From an uncultured Oscillospiraceae bacterium (GTDB lineage Bacteria; Bacillota; Clostridia; Oscillospirales; Acutalibacteraceae): 9,404 nucleotides of DNA. Position numbers and translations under genes: made by a program. Shown piece after piece: positions 1 through 7,096 of the stretch (the stretch's first letter is position 1; each line of letters opens with the position of its first letter). The notes under the pieces were generated by a model. The model was not told where the DNA came from, made no database searches, and was given only the letters and a program-made list of their open reading frames with translations. The stretch lies in contig USMJ01000025.1 in NCBI GenBank assembly GCA_900555805.1, positions 1-9,404 on the forward strand, in the 5' to 3' direction.

Positions 1-3000
1 AAACTTCCATTTCACCGAAACGCTGACCGCCGAACTGAGCTTTACCGCCGAGAGGCTGCTGAGTGACGAGCGAGTAGGGACCTGTTGAACGGGCATGCAT
101 CTTATCGTCGACAAGATGGTGCAGCTTAAGGAAGTACATAACGCCGACCGTAACGGGGTTGTCGAACTTTTCGCCCGTTCTGCCGTCTGTGAGGATCGAC
201 TTGCCGTCCTCGCGAAGACCTGCCTGCTTGAGGGCTTCTCTGATATCTTCCTCGTGAGCGCCGTCGAATACGGGCGTCATGATCTTCCAGCCGAGCTTTC
301 GGCAGGCGAAACCGAGATGAACCTCAAGAACCTGACCGATATTCATACGTGAGGGAACGCCGAGTGGGTTAAGAACGATATCAAGCGGTGTGCCATCCTC
401 GAGGAAGGGCATATCCTCCTGAGGAAGAACTCTTGAAACAACGCCCTTGTTACCGTGACGGCCCGCCATCTTATCGCCGACCTGTATTTTTCTCTTCTGA
501 GCGACATAAACTCTGACGACCTTGTTGACGCCCGGGTTCAGCTCGTCGCTGTTGGCTCTGGTGAATTCCTCAACCTTGACTACGATACCGTATTCGCCGT
601 GAGGTACACGAAGCGAGGTGTCTCTGAACTCTCTGGCTTTCTCGCCGAAGATGGCTCTGAGAAGTCTCTCTTCCGGAGTCAGCTCTGTTTCGCCCTTCGG
701 GGTGACTTTTCCGACAAGGATATCGCCCGAGCGCACCTCGGCACCGACGCGGATAATTCCTCGCTCGTCGAGATCCTTAAGAGCGTCGCCGACATTCGGG
801 ATATCGTTTGTGATTTCTTCGGGTCCGAGCTTGGTGTCTCTGGCTTCGAGTTCATATTCCTCGATATGAATTGAGGTGTAAACGTCCTCGCGGACGAGTT
901 TTTCGTTGATAAGAACAGCATCCTCATAGTTGTAGCCTTCCCATGTCATGAAGCCGATGAGGGCGTTCTTGCCCAAACTCAGCTCGCCGTTGCTTGTGGC
1001 GGGACCGTCGGCGACAACCTGATTTTCAACTATTCTCTCGCCTATCTCGACGACAGGCTTCTGGTTTATACATGTGCCCTGGTTGGAGCGCATGAACTTG
1101 ATGAGATTATAAACGTCGACAGAGCCGTCGTCGCACTGGACTTCGACCTTGTCCGCGCTGACGTGGATGACCTTACCGGGGCGCTTAGCGAGAACGCATA
1201 CGCCCGAATCGGTCGCGGCCTTGTATTCCATGCCCGTACCGACCATGGGTGAGTCGCACTTGAGAAGTGGAACAGCCTGACGCTGCATGTTCGAACCCAT
1301 GAGCGCTCGGTTAGCGTCGTCGTTCTCAAGGAACGGAATAAGCGACGTAGCGACCGAAACGACCATTCTCGGCGAAACGTCCATATAGTCCGCGTACGAG
1401 GGATCTATTTCAAGGAATTCGTCTCTGTGTCTCGCGTTGACCTTTGTTCTGACGAAATGATTGTTTTCGTCCAGCTTTTCGTTACCCTGTACCACCGTGT
1501 ATTCATCTTCAACATCAGCAGTCATGTATTCGTACGTCTCAAGGACCTCGCCCGTCTCCTTGTCGATGGGTCTGAACGGAGCCTCGATAAAGCCGTATTC
1601 ATTGATTCTCGCGAATGTCGCGAGGTAGGATATAAGTCCGATGTTGGGACCTTCGGGAGTCTCGATGGGACACATTCTGCCGTAGTGGCTGTAGTGAACG
1701 TCTCGGACTTCGAAGCCTGCGCGGTCTCTCGAAAGACCGCCGGGACCCAACGCCGAAAGTCTTCTCTTATGAGTAAGTTCGGCAAGGGGGTTGTTCTGAT
1801 CCATGAACTGCGAAAGCGGAGAAGAACCGAAGAACTCTCTGACAGCCGCGATAACGGGTCTTGTGTTTATAAGAGCCTGAGGTGTGACCTTGTCGGCCTC
1901 CTGCGCCTGAAGCATCATTCTCTCCTTGACGACTCTCTCCATTCTCGTGAAGCCGATTCTGAACTGATTCTGGAGAAGCTCGCCGACGCAGCGGATACGT
2001 CTGTTTCCGAGATGGTCGATGTCGTCCGCGTTGCCTACGCCGCAGGCAAGGCAGTTGAGATAGTTGATAGATGCGTATATATCGTCAAGTATTATGTGTT
2101 TGGGAACAAGCTCGTCGCTCTTGTCGCTGAGGAGCTTGAGAATCTCCTCGTCGTCGAGAGCTTCGCAGGTGTCGAGCAACTCATGGAGTACCGAAAAACG
2201 AACGTTTTCATTGATTCCGGCATCATAAAGCTGTTCTTTCGTGAACTGGGGGAAGAAGGGCTTGATGTCAACCATGTGGTTGGAGATGATCTTAACGGGC
2301 TCGTCTCTGCCCTCGACCGAAACATAGGCGACCTTGACGCCGTTCTGTTCGATCTCGTGAGCCTTTTCTTTGCTGATAAGTTCGCCTGCCTCGGCGAGGA
2401 CTTCGCCTGTCAGTTCGCTGACGATCGGCTGAGCGGCTCTGAAGCCTCTGAGTCTGTCTGAAATGGCAAGCTTCTTATTATACTTATAACGGCCGACTCT
2501 CGAAAGGTCGTAGCGGTGTTCGTCGAAGAACAGGCCGTAGAGATGAGACTGCGCGCTGTCGAGCGTGGGCGGCTCACCGGGACGGAGCTTCTTATAAACC
2601 TCGATAAGAGCCTCCTCGGTGTTCTTGGTGTTATCCTTTTCGAGCGAAGCGATGATTCTGTCGTCCGCGCCGAAGAAGTCGATTATTTCGGTGTTGGAGC
2701 TTAAGCCCAAAGCTCTTATAAATGTTGTTATGGGGATCTTTCTGTTTTTGTCTATACGGACATAGAACAGGTCGTTCTGATCCGTTTCGTATTCAAGCCA
2801 AGCGCCTCTGTTGGGAATGACCGTTGTCGTGAAGAGCTTTTTGCCCGTGACGTTGTGGGTCATGCCGTAATATACGCCGGGGGAACGGACCAACTGAGAA
2901 ACGATGGCTCTTTCCGCGCCGTTGATGACGAAAGTTCCGCTGTCTGTCATGAGCGGGAAATCGCCCATATAGATCTCGCTGATCTTGACCTCGTCGGTTT

Positions 3001-3307
3001 CGTTGTTGACAAGTCTCGCCGTGACGCGCATGGGCGCCGAATATGTGGCGTCGCGCTCCTTGCATTCTTTGACGCTGTATTTAGGCTTGTCGTCCATTCG
3101 GTAGTCAATAAAGCTCAGCACGAGATTGCCCGTCTGTTCGGTTATCTCGCCTATATCCTTGAGCACCTCTTTGAGGCCGACCTCCAAAAACCAATTGTAG
3201 GAATTCTTCTGAACTTCGATAAGGTTCGGCATCTGCATGACTTCCTTGATCTTGCCGAAGCTCATTCGGGTGTTCTTTCCGAGATTCACCGGGGTTACGT
3301 TAACCAT
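1..3307 (-). CDS. rpoB: DNA-directed RNA polymerase subunit beta (3' end outside the window)
   Basis: This is the beta subunit of RNA polymerase, which with beta' forms the catalytic cleft and the RNA-DNA hybrid channel. The frame is open for 1102 codons from ATG at 3307 to the left edge, with no break. The N-terminus [20 protein letters not shown] is typical of clostridial RpoB. Protrusion and lobe domains fill roughly residues 1-480. The rifampicin-pocket segment starts at G494 ([16 protein letters not shown]) with the residues equivalent to E. coli D516, H526 and S531 all wild type (D503, H513, S518), so no classical resistance change is seen there. The hybrid-binding motif [11 protein letters not shown] lies at 945-955 and the visible end is [10 protein letters not shown]. 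Usual Bacillota lengths of about 1190-1250 residues mean roughly 100-150 residues are missing. A GGAG at 3321-3324 lies 13 nt before the start, a rather long spacing. rplL does not precede it. Confidence 0.98.
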   Translation of the reverse strand, partial: MVNVTPVNLGKNTRMSFGKIKEVMQMPNLIEVQKNSYNWFLEVGLKEVLKDIGEITEQTGNLVLSFIDYRMDDKPKYSVKECKERDATYSAPMRVTARLVNNETDEVKISEIYMGDFPLMTDSGTFVINGAERAIVSQLVRSPGVYYGMTHNVTGKKLFTTTVIPNRGAWLEYETDQNDLFYVRIDKNRKIPITTFIRALGLSSNTEIIDFFGADDRIIASLEKDNTKNTEEALIEVYKKLRPGEPPTLDSAQSHLYGLFFDEHRYDLSRVGRYKYNKKLAISDRLRGFRAAQPIVSELTGEVLAEAGELISKEKAHEIEQNGVKVAYVSVEGRDEPVKIISNHMVDIKPFFPQFTKEQLYDAGINENVRFSVLHELLDTCEALDDEEILKLLSDKSDELVPKHIILDDIYASINYLNCLACGVGNADDIDHLGNRRIRCVGELLQNQFRIGFTRMERVVKERMMLQAQEADKVTPQALINTRPVIAAVREFFGSSPLSQFMDQNNPLAELTHKRRLSALGPGGLSRDRAGFEVRDVHYSHYGRMCPIETPEGPNIGLISYLATFARINEYGFIEAPFRPIDKETGEVLETYEYMTADVEDEYTVVQGNEKLDENNHFVRTKVNARHRDEFLEIDPSYADYMDVSPRMVVSVATSLIPFLENDDANRALMGSNMQRQAVPLLKCDSPMVGTGMEYKAATDSGVCVLAKRPGKVIHVSADKVEVQCDDGSVDVYNLIKFMRSNQGTCINQKPVVEIGERIVENQVVADGPATSNGELSLGKNALIGFMTWEGYNYEDAVLINEKLVREDVYTSIHIEEYELEARDTKLGPEEITNDIPNVGDALKDLDERGIIRVGAEVRSGDILVGKVTPKGETELTPEERLLRAIFGEKAREFRDTSLRVPHGEYGIVVKVEEFTRANSDELNPGVNKVVRVYVAQKRKIQVGDKMAGRHGNKGVVSRVLPQEDMPFLEDGTPLDIVLNPLGVPSRMNIGQVLEVHLGFACRKLGWKIMTPVFDGAHEEDIREALKQAGLREDGKSILTDGRTGEKFDNPVTVGVMYFLKLHHLVDDKMHARSTGPYSLVTQQPLGGKAQFGGQRFGEMEV

Positions 3308-3477
3308 AGGCTTACCACTGCTCCAATCTTTAGAATTATACCGGTCAAAAACTTCGCTGTCCCTGCGAAACGGATATGAAAAATTTTTACCGGAAAAGTA
3401 TTGCTTTTTTGTATGCTTTGTGGTATTGTGTCATTACTGAACCGGCAATAAAGGCACACTATCACATTTTAAATCAG
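3308..3477 (-). other. rpoB 5' leader of about 170 nt
   Basis: This is the untranslated leader implied by the distal promoter P1, ending at the rpoB ATG. It contains promoter P2 and the GGAG ribosome site. I find no convincing terminator-antiterminator pair or known riboswitch in it, and no small ORF with a good ribosome site. Its length leaves room for translational or attenuation control, but that is inference. Confidence 0.5.
3335..3363 (-). promoter_or_regulatory. Proximal rpoB promoter (P2)
   Basis: On the minus strand GGGACA (3363-3358) is separated by exactly 17 nt from a perfect TATAAT (3340-3335). The -35 box matches TTGACA at four of six positions. The predicted start near 3328 gives a leader of about 20 nt, just enough to hold the GGAG ribosome site of rpoB. 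The -10 box is exact, the -35 weak, so this is likely but unproven. Confidence 0.55.
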
Positions 3478-3483
3478 TTTAGC

Positions 3484-3512
3484 AGTATACACCATTTGTC
3501 AAGGCTTGTCAA
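3484..3512 (-). promoter_or_regulatory. Distal rpoB promoter (P1), near consensus sigma-A
   Basis: On the minus strand TTGACA (3512-3507) is followed after 17 nt by TATACT (3489-3484), that is a perfect -35 box, ideal spacing and five of six -10 bases. A second TTGACA copy lies at 3502-3497, inside the spacer, as part of a 10-nt tandem near-repeat, but has no -10 box at a useful distance. Predicted transcription start is near 3477. It points at rpoB, the only gene downstream. Confidence 0.85.
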
Positions 3513-3624
3513 GGGGTAAAACTGCTCTTTTTTCAAATTTCTCGCGATTTTCGCGGGATTTTTTCTGTTTTATGGCTTATTTTTGCCTGTATGCGCCGAA
3601 TTGGTTCTGATATACAAAATAACA

Positions 3625-3654
3625 ACTCTCCCGAAAAAAGTTCTTCGGGAGAGT
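3625..3654 (-). terminator. Stem-loop with 11-bp stem, likely backup terminator
   Basis: ACTCTCCCGAA (3625-3635) pairs perfectly with TTCGGGAGAGT (3644-3654) around an 8-nt loop. The minus-strand transcript continues into a T-rich but interrupted tract (TGTTATTTTG); the plus-strand transcript continues CGTTTTATG. Placed between the upstream operon's terminator and rpoB promoter P1, it would insulate rpoB from read-through, or end a short RNA that contains the four-way-junction element. The T tract is imperfect on both strands, so efficiency is uncertain. Confidence 0.55.
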
Positions 3655-3761
3655 CGTTTTATGTGAAAACGCAAGGGTACGTGTACGGAAGTTGCTTTCG
3701 AGCGGTCGGTTTCGGTCGGGGAAAACCGCCGGCTTTTTGGGGTCCCTGCTCAAGGCGGGAC

Positions 3762-3848
3762 GGCAAAAGCTTCTTCGCGCGGCGAAGAAGCGCCGGGGCG
3801 CACAAAGTGCGCCCCGGCGGTTTCCGCCTGCGGCGGAAACCTTTTGCC
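3762..3848. repeat. 87-nt palindromic element folding as a gapless four-way junction
   Basis: An outer stem GGCAAAA (3762-3768) with TTTTGCC (3842-3848) encloses three perfect hairpins that abut with no unpaired base between them. The first is GCTTCTTCGC/GCGAAGAAGC (3769-3791, 3-nt loop). The second is GCCGGGGCGCAC/GTGCGCCCCGGC (3792-3818, loop AAA). The third is GGTTTCCGCC/GGCGGAAACC (3819-3841, loop TGC). Only nine loop bases of 87 are unpaired. Further imperfect pairing may extend the outer helix: 3742-3750 with 3852-3860 (8 of 9) and CGGGGAA at 3717-3723 with TTCCCCG at 3861-3867. It resembles a dispersed REP/MITE-like intergenic palindrome or a structured RNA; which one cannot be told from one copy. 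Confidence 0.7.
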
Positions 3849-3876
3849 TTTAGCAGTGACTTCCCCGGGCGCACCG

Positions 3877-3912
3877 AAAAAGAAGCGGCAGGCGCGTTGT
3901 GCCTGCCGCTTC
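3877..3912 (-). terminator. Intrinsic terminator closing the SGNH-to-glycosylase gene string
   Basis: On the minus strand GAAGCGGCAGGC pairs with GCCTGCCGCTTC (12 bp, 7-nt loop, 3882-3912) and is followed directly by five T (3881-3877). A GC-rich perfect stem plus T tract is a standard rho-independent terminator. It lies about 50 nt beyond the stop of the glycosylase gene. Confidence 0.9.
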
Positions 3913-3920
3913 AACTCCCA

Positions 3921-3949
3921 TCGTTTCATTGCGTACCGCAATGAAACGA
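3921..3949 (-). other. 13-bp perfect stem-loop just after the glycosylase stop codon
   Basis: TCGTTTCATTGCG (3921-3933) pairs with CGCAATGAAACGA (3937-3949) around a 3-nt loop, 13 nt past the stop codon at 3963. It has no T tract on either strand, so it is not itself a normal terminator. It sits 8 nt from the terminator hairpin, so the transcript would end in two consecutive stems; a 3'-end-stabilising role is possible. Confidence 0.75.
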
Positions 3950-3962
3950 CAATATTCGGATT

Positions 3963-4466
3963 TCAGTTTTCACCGACTGCTTTGAGTATGATCCTCCATT
4001 CTCTAACCAATGCGTCAAGATTTTTTGCCGCGTTGGCAGGACTTGTCGACGGCAGCCTTACCGCCTTTATGCCTGTTTCGGGATATATATACTTATTATA
4101 AAGCCTGTCGGCTGTCGCTCCGTTTGTGAATATCATACCGATATTGCTCCCCTTGAGTATGGGTGTTATATCGTTAGCGGTGACATTCTTTATCGAGCTG
4201 TCGGACGAACCTGTTATCTCGCACTTCGCTATGACATCCCATACGGCGATGCCGTGAGATAAAAGAAAGCGCTTTTTGTCTTCGACGGTGATAGGCGTAT
4301 TCTCTCCGAACAGCGCCGCGAGGACTTTCCAGAACCTGTTCTGCGGATGGCCGTAGAAGAAATGCGATTCACGGGATTTGACAGACGGAAAGCTTCCCAA
4401 TATCAGCACTTTCGAGCTTTCGTTCCATACGGGATCTATGCCGTGGTTTATGAGCTTGTTTTCCAT
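3963..4466 (-). CDS. DNA-deoxyinosine glycosylase-like protein, uracil-DNA glycosylase superfamily
   Basis: The 167-residue protein belongs to the uracil-DNA glycosylase fold, closest to the family-6 hypoxanthine/deoxyinosine glycosylases, which cut deaminated bases from DNA in base excision repair in the cytoplasm. Visible marks are the core strand VLILGSFPS (20-28), the segment FYGHPQNRFW (37-46), which is highly characteristic of this family, and the C-terminal LPSTSPAN (138-145), the counterpart of the minor-groove loop motif. The length is normal and the gene looks intact. Its ATG (4466) lies 4 nt after the stop of the DHHW gene (4471), so translation is probably coupled; the ribosome site is poor, only TGTGAT just before the start. 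It is the last gene before the terminator. The substrate (hypoxanthine versus uracil) is inferred from family only; MUG-like is the alternative. Confidence 0.85.
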   Translation of the reverse strand: MENKLINHGIDPVWNESSKVLILGSFPSVKSRESHFFYGHPQNRFWKVLAALFGENTPITVEDKKRFLLSHGIAVWDVIAKCEITGSSDSSIKNVTANDITPILKGSNIGMIFTNGATADRLYNKYIYPETGIKAVRLPSTSPANAAKNLDALVREWRIILKAVGEN

Positions 4467-4470
4467 ATTA

Positions 4471-5601
4471 TCACATCAGACCGAGCCACGCTATGTCGGT
4501 CGAGGTCGCCGTGTTTTCCATGCCGTAGAGATATAATAATTCGTTGAGCGACTCCGACTTGACAAGCTCCTTGAGGCTTCCTCTGAAATATCTCATGTCG
4601 ACCATACATATTTCCTCATAGTTTTCCGTCAGGAACGTCGTGAAGCAATGGGCGAACGAGTCCTTTATCAGAAGCAGGCGCTTGCCGTTCTTGCAGTTAT
4701 TATTCTTTACGGTCACAAGGGCATGGTTTCCGTCAAGGAACACAGGGTATTTATCCATATCGTTCAGGTGGTCTCTGAAATAGAGACTGTCGGACTTCGT
4801 GTCGCCGTCCTTTTCCTTGACCGTGACCTCGTGCGCTGTGTTTCGGCTTTTCCAAAGCTCGACCGCGTCGGGCTTCGTCAGCCACAGTCCGCTTTTGGAA
4901 TACGCCGTGCCGTAGAAACCGTCTATCGTTTCGGCGAGGGTGAATTCCGCCTTTTTGAGCCCCTTCGCGTCGCAGAACGCATTATACATGATCATCGACC
5001 CTTGGCTCGTCAGGTGGTGGTCGGTTTTATAATATATTTGTACTCCGTCTTTCTGCTTTCGGAAAGCTTCGCGAAGGTCAATGAATTCGCCGCTCGGGAG
5101 AGTTTTCTGAGCGAGCGTAAAAATCTCTTCGTCTCTGAAAGCTTTATGAAAGCGCGGAAGAACGCTATCCATTATATAGCCCGACGACGGAACTATCATG
5201 TATGTTGTAGGAAGCTTGCTGCTTTTCGAAAAGGCGATCATGTTTTTGAGATTTGACTCCGCCTTTTTCAGATCGAATTCCGCCTGCTGTGAGATAAGGT
5301 AGCCGTCGGCACATTTGTAAACTCCCGAGCTGCCGTTTTCTCCGAGCAGGAGCTTGGCGTACGAATTAACGCCGACAAAAAGATCCCTGAACGGAAAATG
5401 GTCGGCGAGGTAGGAATCGAGCTGTTTCGAAAACGAACCATCGGCGACAGCCGAAAAGCTAAGCTTGGGTCTTTCGGCGAGGACGCGCTTTTCATTCTCC
5501 GAGCGAGCGGCTTTCGGGAGAACGAAGAACAGGACGGACAGCGCAAAAACAGCCGCCAGGAACACAACGCTCAGGAGAGCTTTTCTCTTTTGTTTAGCCA
5601 T
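4471..5601 (-). CDS. DHHW family / AlgX-AlgJ-like cell-surface O-acetylation protein
   Basis: The 376-residue protein has a cytoplasmic KQKRK start, one membrane anchor (about 8-29) and an extracytoplasmic SGNH-like domain. The family signature appears as YYKTDHHLTSQG, with D194 and H196 forming the DxH pair, and KDSFAH with S315 as the candidate nucleophile; DHFPFRD (67-73) and FLDGNHALVTV (288-298) are also typical of DHHW proteins. L197 replaces the usual Trp of the name-giving motif. AlgX/AlgJ proteins move acetyl groups onto exopolysaccharide beyond the membrane, working with an MBOAT protein, and the MBOAT gene is 12 nt upstream. AAGGAGG overlaps that gene's stop codon and lies 7 nt before this ATG, so the two are surely co-translated. 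The acceptor polymer is unknown. Confidence 0.88.
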   Translation of the reverse strand: MAKQKRKALLSVVFLAAVFALSVLFFVLPKAARSENEKRVLAERPKLSFSAVADGSFSKQLDSYLADHFPFRDLFVGVNSYAKLLLGENGSSGVYKCADGYLISQQAEFDLKKAESNLKNMIAFSKSSKLPTTYMIVPSSGYIMDSVLPRFHKAFRDEEIFTLAQKTLPSGEFIDLREAFRKQKDGVQIYYKTDHHLTSQGSMIMYNAFCDAKGLKKAEFTLAETIDGFYGTAYSKSGLWLTKPDAVELWKSRNTAHEVTVKEKDGDTKSDSLYFRDHLNDMDKYPVFLDGNHALVTVKNNNCKNGKRLLLIKDSFAHCFTTFLTENYEEICMVDMRYFRGSLKELVKSESLNELLYLYGMENTATSTDIAWLGLM

Positions 5602-5613
5602 TTCTGTCCCTCC

Positions 5614-7011
5614 TTAAAATCTGAAATAAAGAAACGGGTTATATGTCGAACTGACGAGCGAAGCTATACAAAGTATGAGCACCGCGGCAGCCGCGACCGT
5701 TTCTATAATGGGATACGCCTTATAATCCTTGACCTTGTTATAGAGCTTTCTGACAAGCGGCAGGCTCGCGAGAACGGCTATTACGATAAGCGGAAGATGA
5801 GTCATGACAAGGCAGAGCGCGTCGCCCGATATCAGTCCTCCGCTCACGGTGAACATCGACTTGAGATAGGCGAACATCTCGCCCGTGTTCGTGAAGTCGA
5901 ATATGACCCAGCCGACTATGACAAAGAACATAGCGTAAATATGAGACAGAGCGGCAGGGAGCTTTTTAAGTTCCTTGAGCAGGAAGAATTTTTCGAGAAC
6001 GAGCAGAACGCCGAAATAAAGTCCCCAAAGCAGGAAGTTCCAGCTTGCGCCGTGCCATATTCCCGTTAAGCCCCAGACTATGAATATGTTCAGGCATTGT
6101 CTCGCTTTGCCCTTTCTGTTGCCGCCTAAGGGGATATATACATACTCTCTGAACCATGTTCCGAGGGAGATATGCCATCTGCGCCAAAACTCGGTTATGC
6201 TCTTCGACGAATAAGGGTAGTCGAAGTTTCTGACGAACTTGAAGCCGAACATTTTTCCGAGGCCGCAAGCCATATCGGAATATCCGCTGAAGTCGAAATA
6301 TATCTGTAATGTGAATGTGATTATGCCTAGCCACGAGCCGAGAATTCCGTTCTCCGCCGGCGTCTCTCTCAGTGCGTCCCAGAGCGCGCCCATTTCGTTG
6401 GCTATCAGGACTTTTTTGGCAAGTCCGAACAGGAACAGTCTTACGCCGTCGCTGAAAAGCGCGATCGACTCATGGCGCTCCTTAAGCTGTTTTTCGACGT
6501 CGACATAGCGGACTATAGGTCCGGCTATGAGCTGGGGGAAGAGCGCAACATATGTTCCGAACGTTATGAAGTTCTTCTGAGCGGCGCAGTTTCCTCTGTA
6601 TGTGTCTATAACATAGGACATCGTCTGGAATGTATAGAATGATATGCCTATCGGCAGGGCTATCTGCGGATCGGGCAGGAAGCCGAAAACCGAGAGCTTT
6701 TTCGCCGTTTGGACGAGAAGTCCAGCGTACTTAAAATAACCCAAAAGGGCAAGATTGACAATGACGCAGACGACCAGAACCGCTTTTTTCTTTTTGGCAC
6801 TGTCGCCGCACTTTTCAATCAAAATTCCGCCGACGAAGTTTATCAGTATCGAAAACAGCATCAGGAAAATATACACCGGCTCCGAATAGCCGTAGAAAAT
6901 CAGGCTGACAACAAAGAGCACGGTGTTTCTGAATTTCACGGGCACCGCATAATACAAAACGAGGGTCGCCGCGAGAAAAACAAACATGAAAGCAAGGCTT
7001 GAAAATACCAC
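5614..7011 (-). CDS. MBOAT family O-acyltransferase (AlgI/DltB-like)
   Basis: This 465-residue polytopic membrane protein belongs to the membrane-bound O-acyltransferase family, whose AlgI/PatA-type members pass acyl (usually acetyl) groups across the membrane for modification of surface polysaccharide. Roughly ten to twelve hydrophobic segments are visible. Family marks are LPIGISFYTFQTMSYVID (119-136), LFPQLIAGPIVRY (157-169), FRN..YPYSS, SITEFWRRWHISLGTWFREY (271-290) and GLTGIWHGASWNF (314-326); H280 and H320 are the conserved histidines, H320 being the usual catalytic candidate. The C-terminus YNPFLYFRF is typical. The start is GTG: MVFSSLAF matches the family N-terminus and GGAGGA (7026-7021) lies 9 nt upstream; the next ATG would cut into the first membrane segment. 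An intrinsic terminator stands only 26 nt before the start codon, leaving no obvious promoter. Confidence 0.95.
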   Translation of the reverse strand: MVFSSLAFMFVFLAATLVLYYAVPVKFRNTVLFVVSLIFYGYSEPVYIFLMLFSILINFVGGILIEKCGDSAKKKKAVLVVCVIVNLALLGYFKYAGLLVQTAKKLSVFGFLPDPQIALPIGISFYTFQTMSYVIDTYRGNCAAQKNFITFGTYVALFPQLIAGPIVRYVDVEKQLKERHESIALFSDGVRLFLFGLAKKVLIANEMGALWDALRETPAENGILGSWLGIITFTLQIYFDFSGYSDMACGLGKMFGFKFVRNFDYPYSSKSITEFWRRWHISLGTWFREYVYIPLGGNRKGKARQCLNIFIVWGLTGIWHGASWNFLLWGLYFGVLLVLEKFFLLKELKKLPAALSHIYAMFFVIVGWVIFDFTNTGEMFAYLKSMFTVSGGLISGDALCLVMTHLPLIVIAVLASLPLVRKLYNKVKDYKAYPIIETVAAAAVLILCIASLVSSTYNPFLYFRF

Positions 7012-7020
7012 TTTTTTCTC

Positions 7021-7026
7021 TCCTCC
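7021..7026 (-). promoter_or_regulatory. Strong ribosome binding site fixing the GTG start of the MBOAT gene
   Basis: GGAGGA on the minus strand, 9 nt before GTG at 7011. No ATG lies at a suitable distance, so the GTG is the initiator. Confidence 0.85.
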
Positions 7027-7037
7027 GTCGTGATTTT

Positions 7038-7080
7038 AAAAAAAGAGCTTGTGCATATAAACCATATATGCGCAAGCTCT
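7038..7080 (-). terminator. Intrinsic terminator between the DUF4358 lipoprotein and MBOAT genes
   Basis: On the minus strand AGAGCTTG pairs with CAAGCTCT (8 bp), then after one C-A mismatch GCATATA pairs with TATATGC (7 bp) around a 5-nt loop; seven T follow (7044-7038). It starts 16 nt after the stop of the lipoprotein gene and ends 26 nt before the MBOAT start. It should end the SGNH-DUF4358 transcript or let only part of it through. Confidence 0.88.
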
Positions 7081-7096
7081 GTGCTTTTGTGTACTC

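Larger units (their letters stand above)
3308..3962. other. 655-base gene-free region between rpoB and the DNA glycosylase gene
   Basis: No credible coding region lies here. Open frames across it, for example 3591-3944 on the plus strand, run through palindromes and are low-complexity shadows. From right to left it holds a hairpin (3921-3949), an intrinsic terminator (3877-3912), an 87-nt four-way-junction element (3762-3848), an 11-bp stem-loop (3625-3654), a weak 5-bp CGCGA/TCGCG stem near 3543-3555 followed on the plus strand by six T, the two rpoB promoters and the rpoB leader. About 3661-3715 shows nothing I can name. Confidence 0.8.

Noticed and set aside
455..874. Plus-strand frame of 139 codons
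   Set aside because: Antisense shadow of the rpoB hybrid-binding region, with no family resemblance.
1427..2461. 344-codon plus-strand open frame
   Set aside because: It is antisense to rpoB, whose minus-strand reading is continuous and matches the family throughout. The long frame results from rpoB codon bias; no ribosome site or recognisable domain.
2855..3379. Plus-strand frame of 174 codons over the rpoB start
   Set aside because: Antisense to the RpoB N-terminus and crosses rpoB promoter P2; no support as a gene.
3541..3570. Plus-strand terminator CGCGA-TTT-TCGCG followed by six T
   Set aside because: The stem has only 5 bp and no plus-strand gene lies upstream that would need a terminator.
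3762..3848. Cloverleaf as a tRNA gene
   Set aside because: It has four arms but no anticodon loop of 7 nt, no T-loop TTCGA motif and loops of only 3 nt.
3591..3944. Plus-strand frame of 117 codons in the spacer, with opposite-strand partners at 3659-3874 and 3750-3941
   Set aside because: They run through perfect palindromes, so open frames occur on both strands, and the translations are Arg/Gly/Pro-rich without a domain.
4648..5256. Plus-strand frame of 202 codons
   Set aside because: Wholly antisense to the DHHW gene, whose product matches its family from end to end.
5398..6069. Plus-strand frame of 223 codons
   Set aside because: Lies across the junction of the MBOAT and DHHW genes on the other strand; its charged translation is the antisense image of membrane-protein codons.
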